Assembly: GCA_963709995.1 (NCBI GenBank)
Contig: CAVPYN010000005.1
Span: forward strand, 62,001-126,000
Direction of reading: 5' to 3'
Source of the DNA: JAUIIK01 sp963709995
Lineage (GTDB): Bacteria; Chloroflexota; Chloroflexia; Thermomicrobiales; CFX8
DNA length: 64,000 bases
In this document: positions 8,811 to 17,037 of the stretch, one piece after another
Numbering within the stretch: position 1 is the first letter of the stretch
How the letters are laid out: each line of letters starts with the position of its first letter
Program-made: the position numbers and the translations under genes
Notes under the pieces: model-generated
The model's input: only the letters and a program-made list of their open reading frames with translations
What the model was told of the DNA's origin: nothing
Database searches by the model: none

Positions 8811-9059
8811 TCCTCTTCCTGTGTTCTATTGCCCACGGTTTCTCGTTTCTTGCCTTACGGCAGGGTAACGTGGATGCATGAACCCGTTTTGCTGGTTACT
8901 CTCGATCTGCTCCTCCTAGCGGCGGAACAGACTACGCCATATGATGTCATGTATGCATCTGAAAAGACAGCGCTACACGCCGCCAGATCACCCATCCTGT
9001 TGTACATTCCGGGCACGGACCGGGCCGTAGGATGGGCAAAACATACCCGACGATCACCC
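8811..9059 (+). other. Gene-free stretch before the second tRNA-Glu copy
   Basis: No convincing coding frame was found. An inverted repeat, CCCATCCT (8991-8998) and AGGATGGG (9029-9036), encloses a GC-rich loop containing CCGGGCACGGACCGGG. It lies just ahead of the tRNA copy and might be a terminator for the upstream side or a structured leader. No good -35/-10 pair was found for the tRNA copy. Confidence 0.4.
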
Positions 9060-9133
9060 GGCACATTCGTCTAGCGGCCCGGGGCACCGCCCTCTCAAGG
9101 CGGAGATCACGGGGTCGAATCCCGTATGCGCTA
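9060..9133 (+). tRNA. Altered second copy of tRNA-Glu (CUC), possibly a pseudo-tRNA
   Basis: This 74-base element matches the tRNA-Glu at 6261-6334 at all but five positions and keeps the same anticodon stem-loop and CTC anticodon. The changes matter: one acceptor pair is broken (GGCACAT against ATGCGCT gives A-C), three bases of the D-loop/D-arm region differ, and the near-invariant T54 of the T-loop is G (GTCGAAT). It has its own intrinsic terminator 6 bases downstream but no clear promoter. It may be a decaying duplicate, or a diverged tRNA with altered processing or a non-translational role. Confidence 0.6.
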
Positions 9134-9138
9134 CGACG

Positions 9139-9162
9139 GCGGCCCCCGGTGGGGCCGCTTTT
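9139..9162 (+). terminator. Intrinsic terminator after the second tRNA-Glu copy
   Basis: GCGGCCCC (9139-9146), loop CGGT and GGGGCCGC (9151-9158) form a perfect 8-bp stem followed by TTTT. Its sequence is unrelated to the terminator of the first tRNA copy. Confidence 0.85.
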
Positions 9163-9194
9163 CGCTGCTTGTCATTGCCTGCGAACGCCTGCGT

Positions 9195-9650
9195 TCAATC
9201 CAGCCATCTACCTTCGCGCATGACATATCTCCCGCGCAGCTCGGCGGCGTTGCGCCAAGCCTGGGTCGACTCGGGCGTCAATCGGATGAAGCTATAGGGC
9301 GTGTCGCCTTCGCGGGTGTCGAAGCCAGCCGCGGCGGCGTGAGCGGCGGCAAGCTCGTCGTCGTTGCCGGCCGGAAAGATCTCGACTGGACCTTCAACGA
9401 TCAGGACGTCACGCGTGGGACCGAGCGCGATCCGCGCCCAGCCAGCACGCTGGAAAATGACGACTGTTGTGCCACGCGAATTAGCAGCCATCGTCAGCGC
9501 CCTACCATCCTAATAGTAGGAGAGCGGCACCAAATAGCCGCGGCCGTCTTCTCCCGCCGACGAAACCCACGCATCGACATCCGTCTCCAGCTTCGACAGT
9601 GCGTCTGCTACCCGAGTCGAGCGATCTCGCACCACGTTCCCATCTGCCAT
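9195..9650 (-). pseudogene. PPOX-class (F420/FMN split-barrel) protein interrupted by an amber codon
   Basis: Translation from ATG 9650 (AGGAGG ribosome site) gives an N-terminal helix with LETDVDAW and then GYLVPLSYY, hits TAG at 9512-9510, and continues in the same frame with DGRALTMAANSRG, ALGPTRDVLIVEGPVEIFP and a normal C-terminus to 9195. Intact relatives have Trp after LSYY/LSFL (LVPLS..WDG). A single TGG to TAG change therefore explains the break. Read through, the protein would be 151 residues, the normal length. The family binds F420 or FMN and reduces small substrates. The rest of the frame is undamaged, so the mutation is recent, or it is a sequence error. Confidence 0.8.
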
Positions 9651-9759
9651 TGACCCGCCTCCTGTAATCACAGCGTGTCTCTCCCACAACCCTACGGGGA
9701 GGCGGCGCAGCTTCCATCGGAAGGAGTATGTATTCACGCGAGCCGTCGGGCTTCAGCGT

Positions 9760-11739
9760 TCAGCGGGCGAGCAGGAACCACCAGTCGAGCTGCCAGACGA
9801 AGACCAGAATCGCCAGGGCGATGAGCGCGTTGTAGAGCGCTCCCGGCGGGCGGGCTCGAAGTCTCCGCCAGTCCACGATTAGCAGGGCGCCGGCTGCAAC
9901 TACAAGGAACAGCGAAACCAGTGGCAGCCAACTGGCTGTACGCAGCATCGTAGAAGAACCGTAGAGGATTTCCAGCGGATTACTGGCGAAAAACAGGACA
10001 ACGAATAGCAGATTCAAGCCCGTAGCCACAAGAAGCAGCCTGCGCGTGCGATCCGGCCCGGACCGGTCCGTGCGGAAGCGCCGCCAGAGTGCGGTCACCA
10101 GCAGACTCAGCATCAGGAGCAATGGGACGACCAAGAGAGCGAGCCGCAGAACCGGCGGAGTCGAAAGAAGCAGCCGCCGTGCGAACGGTTCGACGATGAA
10201 CCTGACCTCGATGGTATTCAGGCATGCGCTATCGACCGCGCTATCCGGCTGGTTGAAAAACTCCTCGGCGATATCCAGACTACAGTCGCCGCTGCCGGTG
10301 GGCGTGTGCGCGGCTCCTGGGACAGTCACCAGCTGCGCCTGGCTCAATGATCTCTCTAGCCCTGGGCCGTAGCTGGCCGGCAGGATGTCGAACTGTCCTG
10401 ACACTATAAGTGTGGGCACATTGCTACTAACTGGCTCATCGACGACCGGCGGTAGCCGCTCAACGCTCCAAAATTCACAGCCAGCCAGTAGCTTGCGGGG
10501 CCAAAGGGCTGCAACGACCGTCTCGAAGCTGGGATACTCGCCGGGAATGCCGATCTCCGCCTCGGCAAAAGTGATTTCCTCCGCGCAGAGCGCCGAATAC
10601 TGCAACCCGCGGCTGAAGTGCTCCGGGTGGAACAGCGCTCCGCCGAATGTCGGTGCCAGCGCGGTGTCGCCTTCCGCCAGCATCTCGATGACCAGCGGTA
10701 GCGCGGGCACAGCTTCACTATCGGAGAGCATGCCGTAGACGAGTTCGGCCACCCGGTCGCCGTTGAGCACCACGTCGGCGGGCTCGTCCGTCGACAGATT
10801 TACGATCGAAACCGTTACCGGCTCACGATTGAAGCGCTCTATCGCCTCGGTAAGCGAGCCCGCCAGGTCAGGGTACGCGTCCCGGCAACGCGCGTCGTTA
10901 TCGCAGGCAGCGAATCTGCCGGTCAGTGACTCGTTCGCCCCGATGACGAAGTCGGCATAGGGCCGCTCGTCGAGGGGCAGCGGTGAATCGAGGATGACGC
11001 TCCTCAGGTTGTCCGGCTGATCCCGCATCAGATGCTGTGCGATGAGCGTCGAAGCCGATGTGGCGAAGAGATTGAACTCCCGATAACCGAGTGCACTCAT
11101 GACTGATGGAATGTCTGCAGCACTCTCAACGGTATTGAAGGCCGAAAGATCGATCCCCTGAGACTGCAGACGCTCATGACACCGTCTGATCGACTCGATA
11201 TCGAGACGCAGTTCCTCGCCGCTGCGTATGTCTCTCGATAATCGATCGTCGATGAAAGCGTCCCACTCCGGGCAGTCGAGCGATGGCTCTGAATAGTAAG
11301 TGCCGCGCAGCTCAATGAGAACGATGTCGCGCTGTTCCAGGAAACGCTCGCCGATCGATGACGCCACAACTGGTGCGAAGACCGTTAGCGTTGATTCACC
11401 GGGTCCTCCACGGACGAGCACAAGCGGATCTGGCTCCGGGTGCGACGCTGAACTGGGAAAGCGCGCGACTGCGAGCCGGGTCGTTGGACCATCTGGAGTG
11501 TCGTGCCGGAGCGGCACGGTGACGTAGCCACAGATCAGCGATTCGCCTTCGCTGAGCCCTGACGGGATGTCGAAGGGACACGCCGCCACTTCGAGACTGG
11601 GAGGTTGCGTGCCCGCTCCGACCCGTGATAGTGCGAAGTAGCCTGTCAGCAACGCGACCAGGACAACCACAGATGTAGCGGCCACAACCTTCGTCCAGCT
11701 GCGGACGGGACACCAGCGCTGTGATTCGAAAGACGTCAC
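9760..11739 (-). CDS. Membrane-anchored alpha/beta hydrolase (tripeptidyl-aminopeptidase-like) with C-terminal TM region
   Basis: About 659 residues. An N-terminal membrane anchor (VVVLVALLTGYFAL) precedes an exported alpha/beta hydrolase domain with VLVRGGPGEST as oxyanion segment. The nucleophile elbow is NLFATSASTLIAQ; the family normally has G-T-S-Y-G, so the Ser is kept but both flanking glycines are altered. The Asp (VSGQFDILPASYG) and His (PGAAHTPTG) follow. After the TAP-like C-terminal domain come about four more membrane helices in the last 130 residues, an unusual addition. GTG 11739 is preferred; an upstream in-frame TTG at 11799 is possible. The likely role is peptide or ester hydrolysis outside the membrane. 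Confidence 0.8.
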   Translation of the reverse strand: MTSFESQRWCPVRSWTKVVAATSVVVLVALLTGYFALSRVGAGTQPPSLEVAACPFDIPSGLSEGESLICGYVTVPLRHDTPDGPTTRLAVARFPSSASHPEPDPLVLVRGGPGESTLTVFAPVVASSIGERFLEQRDIVLIELRGTYYSEPSLDCPEWDAFIDDRLSRDIRSGEELRLDIESIRRCHERLQSQGIDLSAFNTVESAADIPSVMSALGYREFNLFATSASTLIAQHLMRDQPDNLRSVILDSPLPLDERPYADFVIGANESLTGRFAACDNDARCRDAYPDLAGSLTEAIERFNREPVTVSIVNLSTDEPADVVLNGDRVAELVYGMLSDSEAVPALPLVIEMLAEGDTALAPTFGGALFHPEHFSRGLQYSALCAEEITFAEAEIGIPGEYPSFETVVAALWPRKLLAGCEFWSVERLPPVVDEPVSSNVPTLIVSGQFDILPASYGPGLERSLSQAQLVTVPGAAHTPTGSGDCSLDIAEEFFNQPDSAVDSACLNTIEVRFIVEPFARRLLLSTPPVLRLALLVVPLLLMLSLLVTALWRRFRTDRSGPDRTRRLLLVATGLNLLFVVLFFASNPLEILYGSSTMLRTASWLPLVSLFLVVAAGALLIVDWRRLRARPPGALYNALIALAILVFVWQLDWWFLLAR

Positions 11740-12006
11740 GGACAACCCCGCAAAGACACTACTCCGACACACTGAATATCGGACGAATTCTTGAGGCAAG
11801 CCTATGTCGGAGTGCGTCGCAGATTCGAGACAAAGGCCTACGAATGCGCAACAACTCTGTGTCAGTGTGCGTGCAAGAATAGGTCACAGATCGTCACGCC
11901 CAAAGCACTCAAAACGGCACGGGCGAGGGATCAGAAGAAGAAGAGCGGCCCGATCAGGCAAGTTCTCTCGATTCGTTCAACTGTGTGCGGGCAGCTATCA
12001 TTGTCT

Positions 12007-12789
12007 TCACTCGTAACTGATTAAGTTGATGAAGCTGTCCTCGCTCTCCTCACGAACCAGGCCTACGCCAGGGCAGTAGAACTTGTGCTCGACCGCCGAA
12101 TCTGGCTCGAGGGGATTGATGTCCTCGGTTTCCATGCAGCCGGTGAATGATCCTGCCGGAACCGTGATCGCGACATCGAGCGCCACGACCGTTGAGGTGT
12201 CCTCGGCAACGCCCGGAGCGCGCTCCTGTTCGAATACATCTCCGACCTGTGGATCGGCCAGCATGAAGATACCGGGCAAATTCCCGTCGACGCCAGCAAT
12301 CCAGGCACCGCCATGGCCAACAACTTCGCCATCCTCATAGTCATCGACATCCTCGCCGACGTAGTAGACGACGCCATCCGGTCCCTGCGCGTAATAGTCC
12401 AGGGTTAGCTCGATCAGCTCGCCATCCTCGATGTCTTTGGCTTCGATGACCCGAACTTCCATCCCGTTGATCACAATCGGATCGGGCTGGACAACCTCTT
12501 CGACGCGGAGAGTGATTGTCTCGCCGTCATCAGGATCGGTTTCTTCTCCCTCAAAGATCTTCTTGGTGACGGTCGTCAACGGCATGAAGGTGTGCTCAAC
12601 ATCGGCGCTCAAGCCTTCCGGCAAATCGCTTGAACCAGTCTGGCCCGCCGGGGCTACCGTCGCGGTAACTGTTGGGTTTGCATCGTCTGAGCCGCAGGCG
12701 GCGATTACTCCCAATAAAACAAAGCTGCCAAGCAGCAACAGCGCTGGCCGCCATCCATGTCGACCGCGTCTTTCACCGTTGCATTTCAT
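12007..12789 (-). CDS. Lipoprotein of unknown function
   Basis: The 260-residue protein starts at ATG 12789 after GGGGGAG. A signal peptide with lipobox LLGVIAAC is followed by a Thr/Val-rich linker and a beta-rich domain. Its C-terminal half (GEDVDDYEDGEVVGHGGAW, then GCMETEDINPLEPDS and YCPGVGLV) matches the exported protein at 23526-24293, with the motifs G-C-x-E-T and K-x-Y-C-P-G-V-G in both. The two are therefore paralogues, one lipid-anchored and one released. The conserved cysteine pair probably forms a disulfide. The gene is divergent from a response regulator and overlaps by 17 bases a possible small membrane ORF upstream. Confidence 0.82.
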   Translation of the reverse strand: MKCNGERRGRHGWRPALLLLGSFVLLGVIAACGSDDANPTVTATVAPAGQTGSSDLPEGLSADVEHTFMPLTTVTKKIFEGEETDPDDGETITLRVEEVVQPDPIVINGMEVRVIEAKDIEDGELIELTLDYYAQGPDGVVYYVGEDVDDYEDGEVVGHGGAWIAGVDGNLPGIFMLADPQVGDVFEQERAPGVAEDTSTVVALDVAITVPAGSFTGCMETEDINPLEPDSAVEHKFYCPGVGLVREESEDSFINLISYE

Positions 12790-12916
12790 AGTCTCCCCCA
12801 GGTCGTAGCGCATCTGACTTGACGCTGAGCGCCGGACGTGCCGCAATGGATCCGGCTATCGACAATATGGCGAGCGCGAGTCCGAGTAGCCAGCGGCGTA
12901 GCGTCATCTCGATCAT
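12773..12916 (-). CDS. Possible small membrane peptide coupled to the lipoprotein
   Basis: A 47-codon frame from ATG 12916 (or ATG 12907) encodes a basic N-terminus, a hydrophobic stretch RRWLLGLALAILSIAGSIAA and a polar tail. It ends 17 bases inside the following lipoprotein gene. The arrangement of charges and hydrophobic core is that of a real signal or transmembrane segment, and the overlap would allow translational coupling. Codon evidence is short and no family is known, so this remains tentative. Confidence 0.35.
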   Translation of the reverse strand: MIEMTLRRWLLGLALAILSIAGSIAARPALSVKSDALRPGGDYEMQR

Positions 12917-13108
12917 CCCCACCACAACTCCATTCCGGCCCGCTCGCCCACATCGCCTATCATCGTGACCGAGCAAGTTAAAGCAGCGATAAAGCGCGTT
13001 GCGAGTAGCGGGCTTTACCTCCAGGATCGGGCCCGGCTTCATCGGCTTTTTATGTTCTATCGTTAGACTTCGGTCAATGTCTGTTTCGATCCTCGTGGCG
13101 GTGGAGCA
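12917..13108. promoter_or_regulatory. Divergent intergenic region
   Basis: This stretch separates the leftward small ORF/lipoprotein unit from the rightward response-regulator operon and must hold both promoters. An AT-rich patch (CTTTTTATGTTCTATCG) lies about 60 bases before the regulator, but no -35/-10 pair was convincing. No direct repeat typical of an OmpR-family binding site was identified by eye. Confidence 0.4.
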
Positions 13109-13786
13109 ATGCGAATCCTGGTCGTCGAAGATGAACAGCGCCTGGCGGGTCTGATCCAGCAAGGTCTGGAAGATGAGGGTCACCCGGTCGACGCCGTTCA
13201 TAGCAGCGAAGATGCGCTGGACTACATCGCGGTTGGCGACTATGACGCAATCGTGCTCGACGTGATGCTCCCGGGCATGAGCGGCTTCGACCTCTGCCGC
13301 AATCTTCGCGCCAATCGGAACCAGACGCCAATCCTGCTACTGACCGCCCGCGATGCCGTCGAGGACCGGGTTGCCGGCCTGGACGCAGGCGCCGATGACT
13401 ATCTGGTCAAGCCCTTCGCGTTCGCCGAGCTGTCGGCGCGGCTGCGGGCGCTATCCCGGCGGCCGGCCGAAACACTCGACCCTATCCTCACCGTTGGCCC
13501 TCTCAAGCTCGATCCCGCTACGAGGCAAGTCTGGCGCGGAGACGATGGGTTCGATCTACCCAACAAGCAGTTCCGCATCCTGGAGATCTTGATGAGGCAT
13601 CCGAATCAGGTGCTTACCCGCACGATGATTACTGACCACGTCTGGGACTATGACGTGCCCAACAGCCCGAACGTCGTCGATGTGCACATCCGGGCGCTCC
13701 GCCGCCTGCTTGACGATCCATACGAAGACAAGCTGATCCAGACGGTGCGTGGCGCTGGCTACCGCATCTCCGCGGACGGTAGCTAG
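13109..13786 (+). CDS. OmpR-family response regulator
   Basis: A 225-residue two-component regulator. The receiver domain has the acidic pocket VVEDE, phospho-acceptor Asp51 in IVLDVMLPG, the Thr switch in LLLTARD and the Lys in DDYLVKPF. The C-terminal winged helix ends with NVVDVHIRALRRLLDD and TVRGAGYRI, the DNA-recognition and wing elements of the OmpR/PhoB group. The partner histidine kinase begins four bases after its stop, and a PAP2 phosphatase overlaps the kinase end, so the three form an operon that may respond to the cell envelope (inference). Confidence 0.95.
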   Translation: MRILVVEDEQRLAGLIQQGLEDEGHPVDAVHSSEDALDYIAVGDYDAIVLDVMLPGMSGFDLCRNLRANRNQTPILLLTARDAVEDRVAGLDAGADDYLVKPFAFAELSARLRALSRRPAETLDPILTVGPLKLDPATRQVWRGDDGFDLPNKQFRILEILMRHPNQVLTRTMITDHVWDYDVPNSPNVVDVHIRALRRLLDDPYEDKLIQTVRGAGYRISADGS

Positions 13787-13789
13787 CGA

Positions 13790-15184
13790 TTGAAACGCCC
13801 GAGCCTCTCGATCCGCTGGAGACTGACCCTGTGGAATCTCCTGCTGCTCGGCACGGCACTCGTCGCGCTAGGTTTCGTCTTCTATTTCGGCCTGCGCTAT
13901 CTGCTTTTCGACGCTGTTGACGACCGGCTCATGAGCCAGGCTGCAATTGCCCGGTCGGCCCTGGTGTTCGACAACGGCCTGGCGGTCAACATCGCGCCGT
14001 TGTCAGACGACGATGAGGAGTTCGTCCGGGTCTGGGACGCGTCGGGCAACCTGGTGTTTGACACAAGCGGGCGATTTGACGAACCAACGCCAAATCCAGA
14101 TGGGGTAGTTCGCGCGGCTGAGGGCGGGAGCAGCTTCGTCTGGCTCAACACGGGTGACGACGATGTACGCATTCTCGCTGAACCGATCCAGAACGGCGAT
14201 GAATTTGCAGGTGTGCTCGAAGTTGGCCGGGAAACAGATGCCAAAGAGTCGCTGAGCTTTGCCGCACGGACGATCGCGATCTCGATTCCAGCCATCCTCC
14301 TCTTCGCTGGCGCAGGTGGTTGGTGGCTAGCCGGGAGAGCGCTCAATCCGATTGACCGTATCACCCGCACGGCCGCGACAATCGAAGAGCGCGACCTCTC
14401 GAGAAGAATCGACGAGGCCTTGCCAGATGACGAGGTGGGCAGGCTGGCGGCGACGTTCAATGCAATGCTCGACCGCATCGAAGACGCTTTTTCACGCCAG
14501 CGCCGCTTCACCTCCGACGCTGCCCACGAGCTGCGGACCCCGCTCGCGCTGATGCGTAGCCAGATCGATGTGGCCCTGCAAGCGGAACGCGATCCGGCAA
14601 TCGACCAGGATACGCTCGAAGCGCTCGGAGACGACGTCGATCGTCTGGCCCGGATGGCAACCAGCCTGTTGTCCCTTGCGCGAAGCGACGCGGCCGGCAT
14701 TCAACTGACAGTAGGGGAGATCGACCTGCCGGATCTTCTCGATTTGCTCGCCGAGCAATACGCGCCAGTTGCTGGGGAAGCCCGAATCAGCATCGTTCTG
14801 GATACCTCCCGCGCGACCATCGTCGCTGACCAGGATCAGATCATCCAGGTGCTGGTCAACCTGCTTGACAACGCGCTGCGGCATTCACCCGGCGGAACGC
14901 AGATCACACTGGGCTGTCGCGCGGGCCAGGAACGCGTTCGGATCTGGGTGGCCGACGAAGGGCCAGGCATCCCGCCCGAAGATTTGCCGCACATCTTCGA
15001 GCGCTTCTACCGTGTGGAGTCCGATCGCGGCCGGCGTCGTGGGGGCATCGGACTCGGATTGTCAATATCGAAAGCGATCGTTGAGGCACACGGTGGGATG
15101 ATCGAGATCCAGAGCACACCAGAGTCAGGAACGATTGTTACCGTGAGCTTGCTAACCGATAATGCGGGTTCGACGAATCGGTGA
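13790..15184 (+). CDS. Sensor histidine kinase
   Basis: 464 residues, starting at TTG 13790 close behind the regulator gene. There are two membrane helices (about residues 17-38 and 160-185) flanking an extracytoplasmic sensor domain of roughly 120 residues, then a HAMP linker. The H-box SDAAHELRTPLALM supplies the phosphorylated His. The N-box is LLDNALRHSPGG, G1 is DEGPGIPPEDLPHIFERF and G2 is GGIGLGLSISKAI. Its stop overlaps the start of the PAP2 gene by four bases (GTGA). The signal is unknown. Confidence 0.95.
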   Translation: MKRPSLSIRWRLTLWNLLLLGTALVALGFVFYFGLRYLLFDAVDDRLMSQAAIARSALVFDNGLAVNIAPLSDDDEEFVRVWDASGNLVFDTSGRFDEPTPNPDGVVRAAEGGSSFVWLNTGDDDVRILAEPIQNGDEFAGVLEVGRETDAKESLSFAARTIAISIPAILLFAGAGGWWLAGRALNPIDRITRTAATIEERDLSRRIDEALPDDEVGRLAATFNAMLDRIEDAFSRQRRFTSDAAHELRTPLALMRSQIDVALQAERDPAIDQDTLEALGDDVDRLARMATSLLSLARSDAAGIQLTVGEIDLPDLLDLLAEQYAPVAGEARISIVLDTSRATIVADQDQIIQVLVNLLDNALRHSPGGTQITLGCRAGQERVRIWVADEGPGIPPEDLPHIFERFYRVESDRGRRRGGIGLGLSISKAIVEAHGGMIEIQSTPESGTIVTVSLLTDNAGSTNR

Positions 15185-15930
15185 GCAGCGATCCTGCTTC
15201 CGCGCCCGGGGGCCCAGCCGTGCATTCACAGCGCTCTGTATCCGCCCGCGCAAACCATTTCGCCGTCATCGCCGCCCTCTGCCTGATGGCAGCGATCCTG
15301 CTTTCCCTGACAGCTAGCGGTGACAACATTCTTCCCGGCGACGTCGCCATCACAACGTCGATCCAGGAATTCACGTTTCCCGGAGATGACGTCGTCGAGC
15401 GCGCCGGCTACCACGGGGGCAGCCTGCTGGGATGTCTGCTGGTTGGCACTGTCGCCTCTTTGCTGTTGCTTTTCAAGAGGCGCTGGAGCGCGACACTCCT
15501 GATCGCACTCGTACTGGCTGCCAGGATCATCAATCCCTTGCTCAAGCGACTCATCGACAGCCCGAGGCCAACAAGCGATCTGGTGCACGTCGCCGCCAAC
15601 GCCACCTCCGACCCGGCGACAATGGGTTTCCCTAGCGGTCATGTCTCCGGGTCGGTCCTGTTTTACGGCGGACTGATCTACATCGCTCAGGTCTATATAG
15701 CATCAACAGGGATCCGGGTTGCGGTCCAAATCGCCTCGATAGCAATGGTCCTGATCGTCGGTTGGTCGCGGATCTATTCCGGCGCTCATTGGCCGAGCGA
15801 CGTGCTTGGAGGCTTCCTCTGGGGGTCGTTTTTCCTGTTGCTGATCTGCGCCGTTCACGGCTTCGCGACCCGGCAATGGACTCTGGTGAGCCCGGCGCCA
15901 GGATCCATTTCACCCGATAACCGGACCTGA
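15181..15930 (+). CDS. PAP2-family membrane phosphatase
   Basis: 249 residues with five to six hydrophobic segments. The three phosphatase motifs are in order: KRLIDSPRP, FPSGHVSG and SRIYSGAHWPSD. The family dephosphorylates lipid phosphates such as undecaprenyl pyrophosphate or phosphatidic acid on the outer face of the membrane. Translation starts at GTG 15181, overlapping the kinase stop. Its position behind a two-component system suggests control by an envelope signal. Confidence 0.9.
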   Translation: MSSDPASAPGGPAVHSQRSVSARANHFAVIAALCLMAAILLSLTASGDNILPGDVAITTSIQEFTFPGDDVVERAGYHGGSLLGCLLVGTVASLLLLFKRRWSATLLIALVLAARIINPLLKRLIDSPRPTSDLVHVAANATSDPATMGFPSGHVSGSVLFYGGLIYIAQVYIASTGIRVAVQIASIAMVLIVGWSRIYSGAHWPSDVLGGFLWGSFFLLLICAVHGFATRQWTLVSPAPGSISPDNRT

Positions 15931-15960
15931 CATGGAGCGTCGAGCATTTGCCGCCGCGCT

Positions 15961-16899
15961 TCAGAGCGCCGGAGACTCCGTTGCCCCTTCCGCAAGCATC
16001 AGCTGGGGCCGGACGACGAACAGGGGGATCTGCGAGTGACGAACGAGACGATCCGCGACCGAGCCGAGCAGGACATGGTGTAGCCCACCAAGACCGTGCG
16101 TCGACAGCACGACGAGCCCGGCGTCGTGCTCCACGGCAGACCGCTCGATCTCTTCCGCGGCAGCTCCCACGCGCACTTCCCAGGTCACTCGCCGCACGGC
16201 AGCGGAAAGTTCCCTGGCTAGCGCTTCCAGGTACTCCGCCGCCTCCGACTGCATCGCGTCGATGTAGTAATCGATGCCACTGTCGCGAAACGACCTGAAC
16301 TCGCCGCCGACAATCGTGGCCGTTTCAACGACCCGCAGGAGATGGAGGTCAAGTTCGCTCATCCCGAATACCGCCTGGACCGCGCCGAGCGCTTCCCCGG
16401 CAAATTCGGATCCATCCAGCGCGACCAGCAGCCGGCCAAATGGTCTCGCGGGAAGTTGCCGGCCAGCGCGGACGATGATCACTGGGCACAACGCGCTCTG
16501 GACGATCCCAGCCGCGACACTGCCCAAACGCCTGCGTTGCAGGTCCGAATGACCGTGGCTCGCCATGACAATGACCGGGCTCTCGACGTGATGAGCCAGC
16601 TCGTTGATCTGGCGGACCGGATTGCCGGCCGTTGTGCTCGTCTCGACCGTGACTCCCTGGAGACCAGCGGCAATGCCGGCCAGATACGCGTCGGCTTCGT
16701 CGTGCTGCTTCGTCCAGTGGTCGATGACCTCGCCAGCAGAATCACGTGTAGCCGCCCACTCCGCCAGATGGCCGGGAGCTTCGATGACCGAGACAAGGAC
16801 GAGTGTCGACGCGGTCCGCCCGGCCAACTCGCGTGCGGCCGGTATGGCTTGCTCCGAGACCTCCGAACGATCCAGCGGCAGGATCACCGTCGATGCCAT
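15961..16899 (-). CDS. Universal stress protein with two UspA domains
   Basis: 312 residues from ATG 16899 (GAAAGG site). Domain 1 begins ASTVILPLDRSEVSEQAI and domain 2 at about residue 155 with RLLVALDGSEFAGEAL. The nucleotide-binding signatures ASHGHSDLQRRRLGSVA and STHGLGGLHHVLLGSVA are both intact, so both halves probably bind ATP. The gene converges with the PAP2 gene; the 30 bases between the stops contain no clear terminator. Tandem UspA proteins act in energy stress or dormancy responses. Confidence 0.92.
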   Translation of the reverse strand: MASTVILPLDRSEVSEQAIPAARELAGRTASTLVLVSVIEAPGHLAEWAATRDSAGEVIDHWTKQHDEADAYLAGIAAGLQGVTVETSTTAGNPVRQINELAHHVESPVIVMASHGHSDLQRRRLGSVAAGIVQSALCPVIIVRAGRQLPARPFGRLLVALDGSEFAGEALGAVQAVFGMSELDLHLLRVVETATIVGGEFRSFRDSGIDYYIDAMQSEAAEYLEALARELSAAVRRVTWEVRVGAAAEEIERSAVEHDAGLVVLSTHGLGGLHHVLLGSVADRLVRHSQIPLFVVRPQLMLAEGATESPAL

Positions 16900-17037
16900 G
16901 ACCAGGTGCCTTTCCACGAGACGCGAGCGAACTCCCAGAGGAATCATAGCGGTCTACGGGCAGGCAACCCCGCGAGAGCATGCGTAATCCGATGATAGAG
17001 GGGCCCTTACGGGCGAGCCAACACACGCGTTTCCGGA

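Noticed and set aside
6261..9133. tRNA repeats as att sites of an integrative element
   Set aside because: No integrase, excisionase or other mobility gene lies between them, the whole tRNA is repeated rather than only its 3' end, and the sulfatase has normal base composition.
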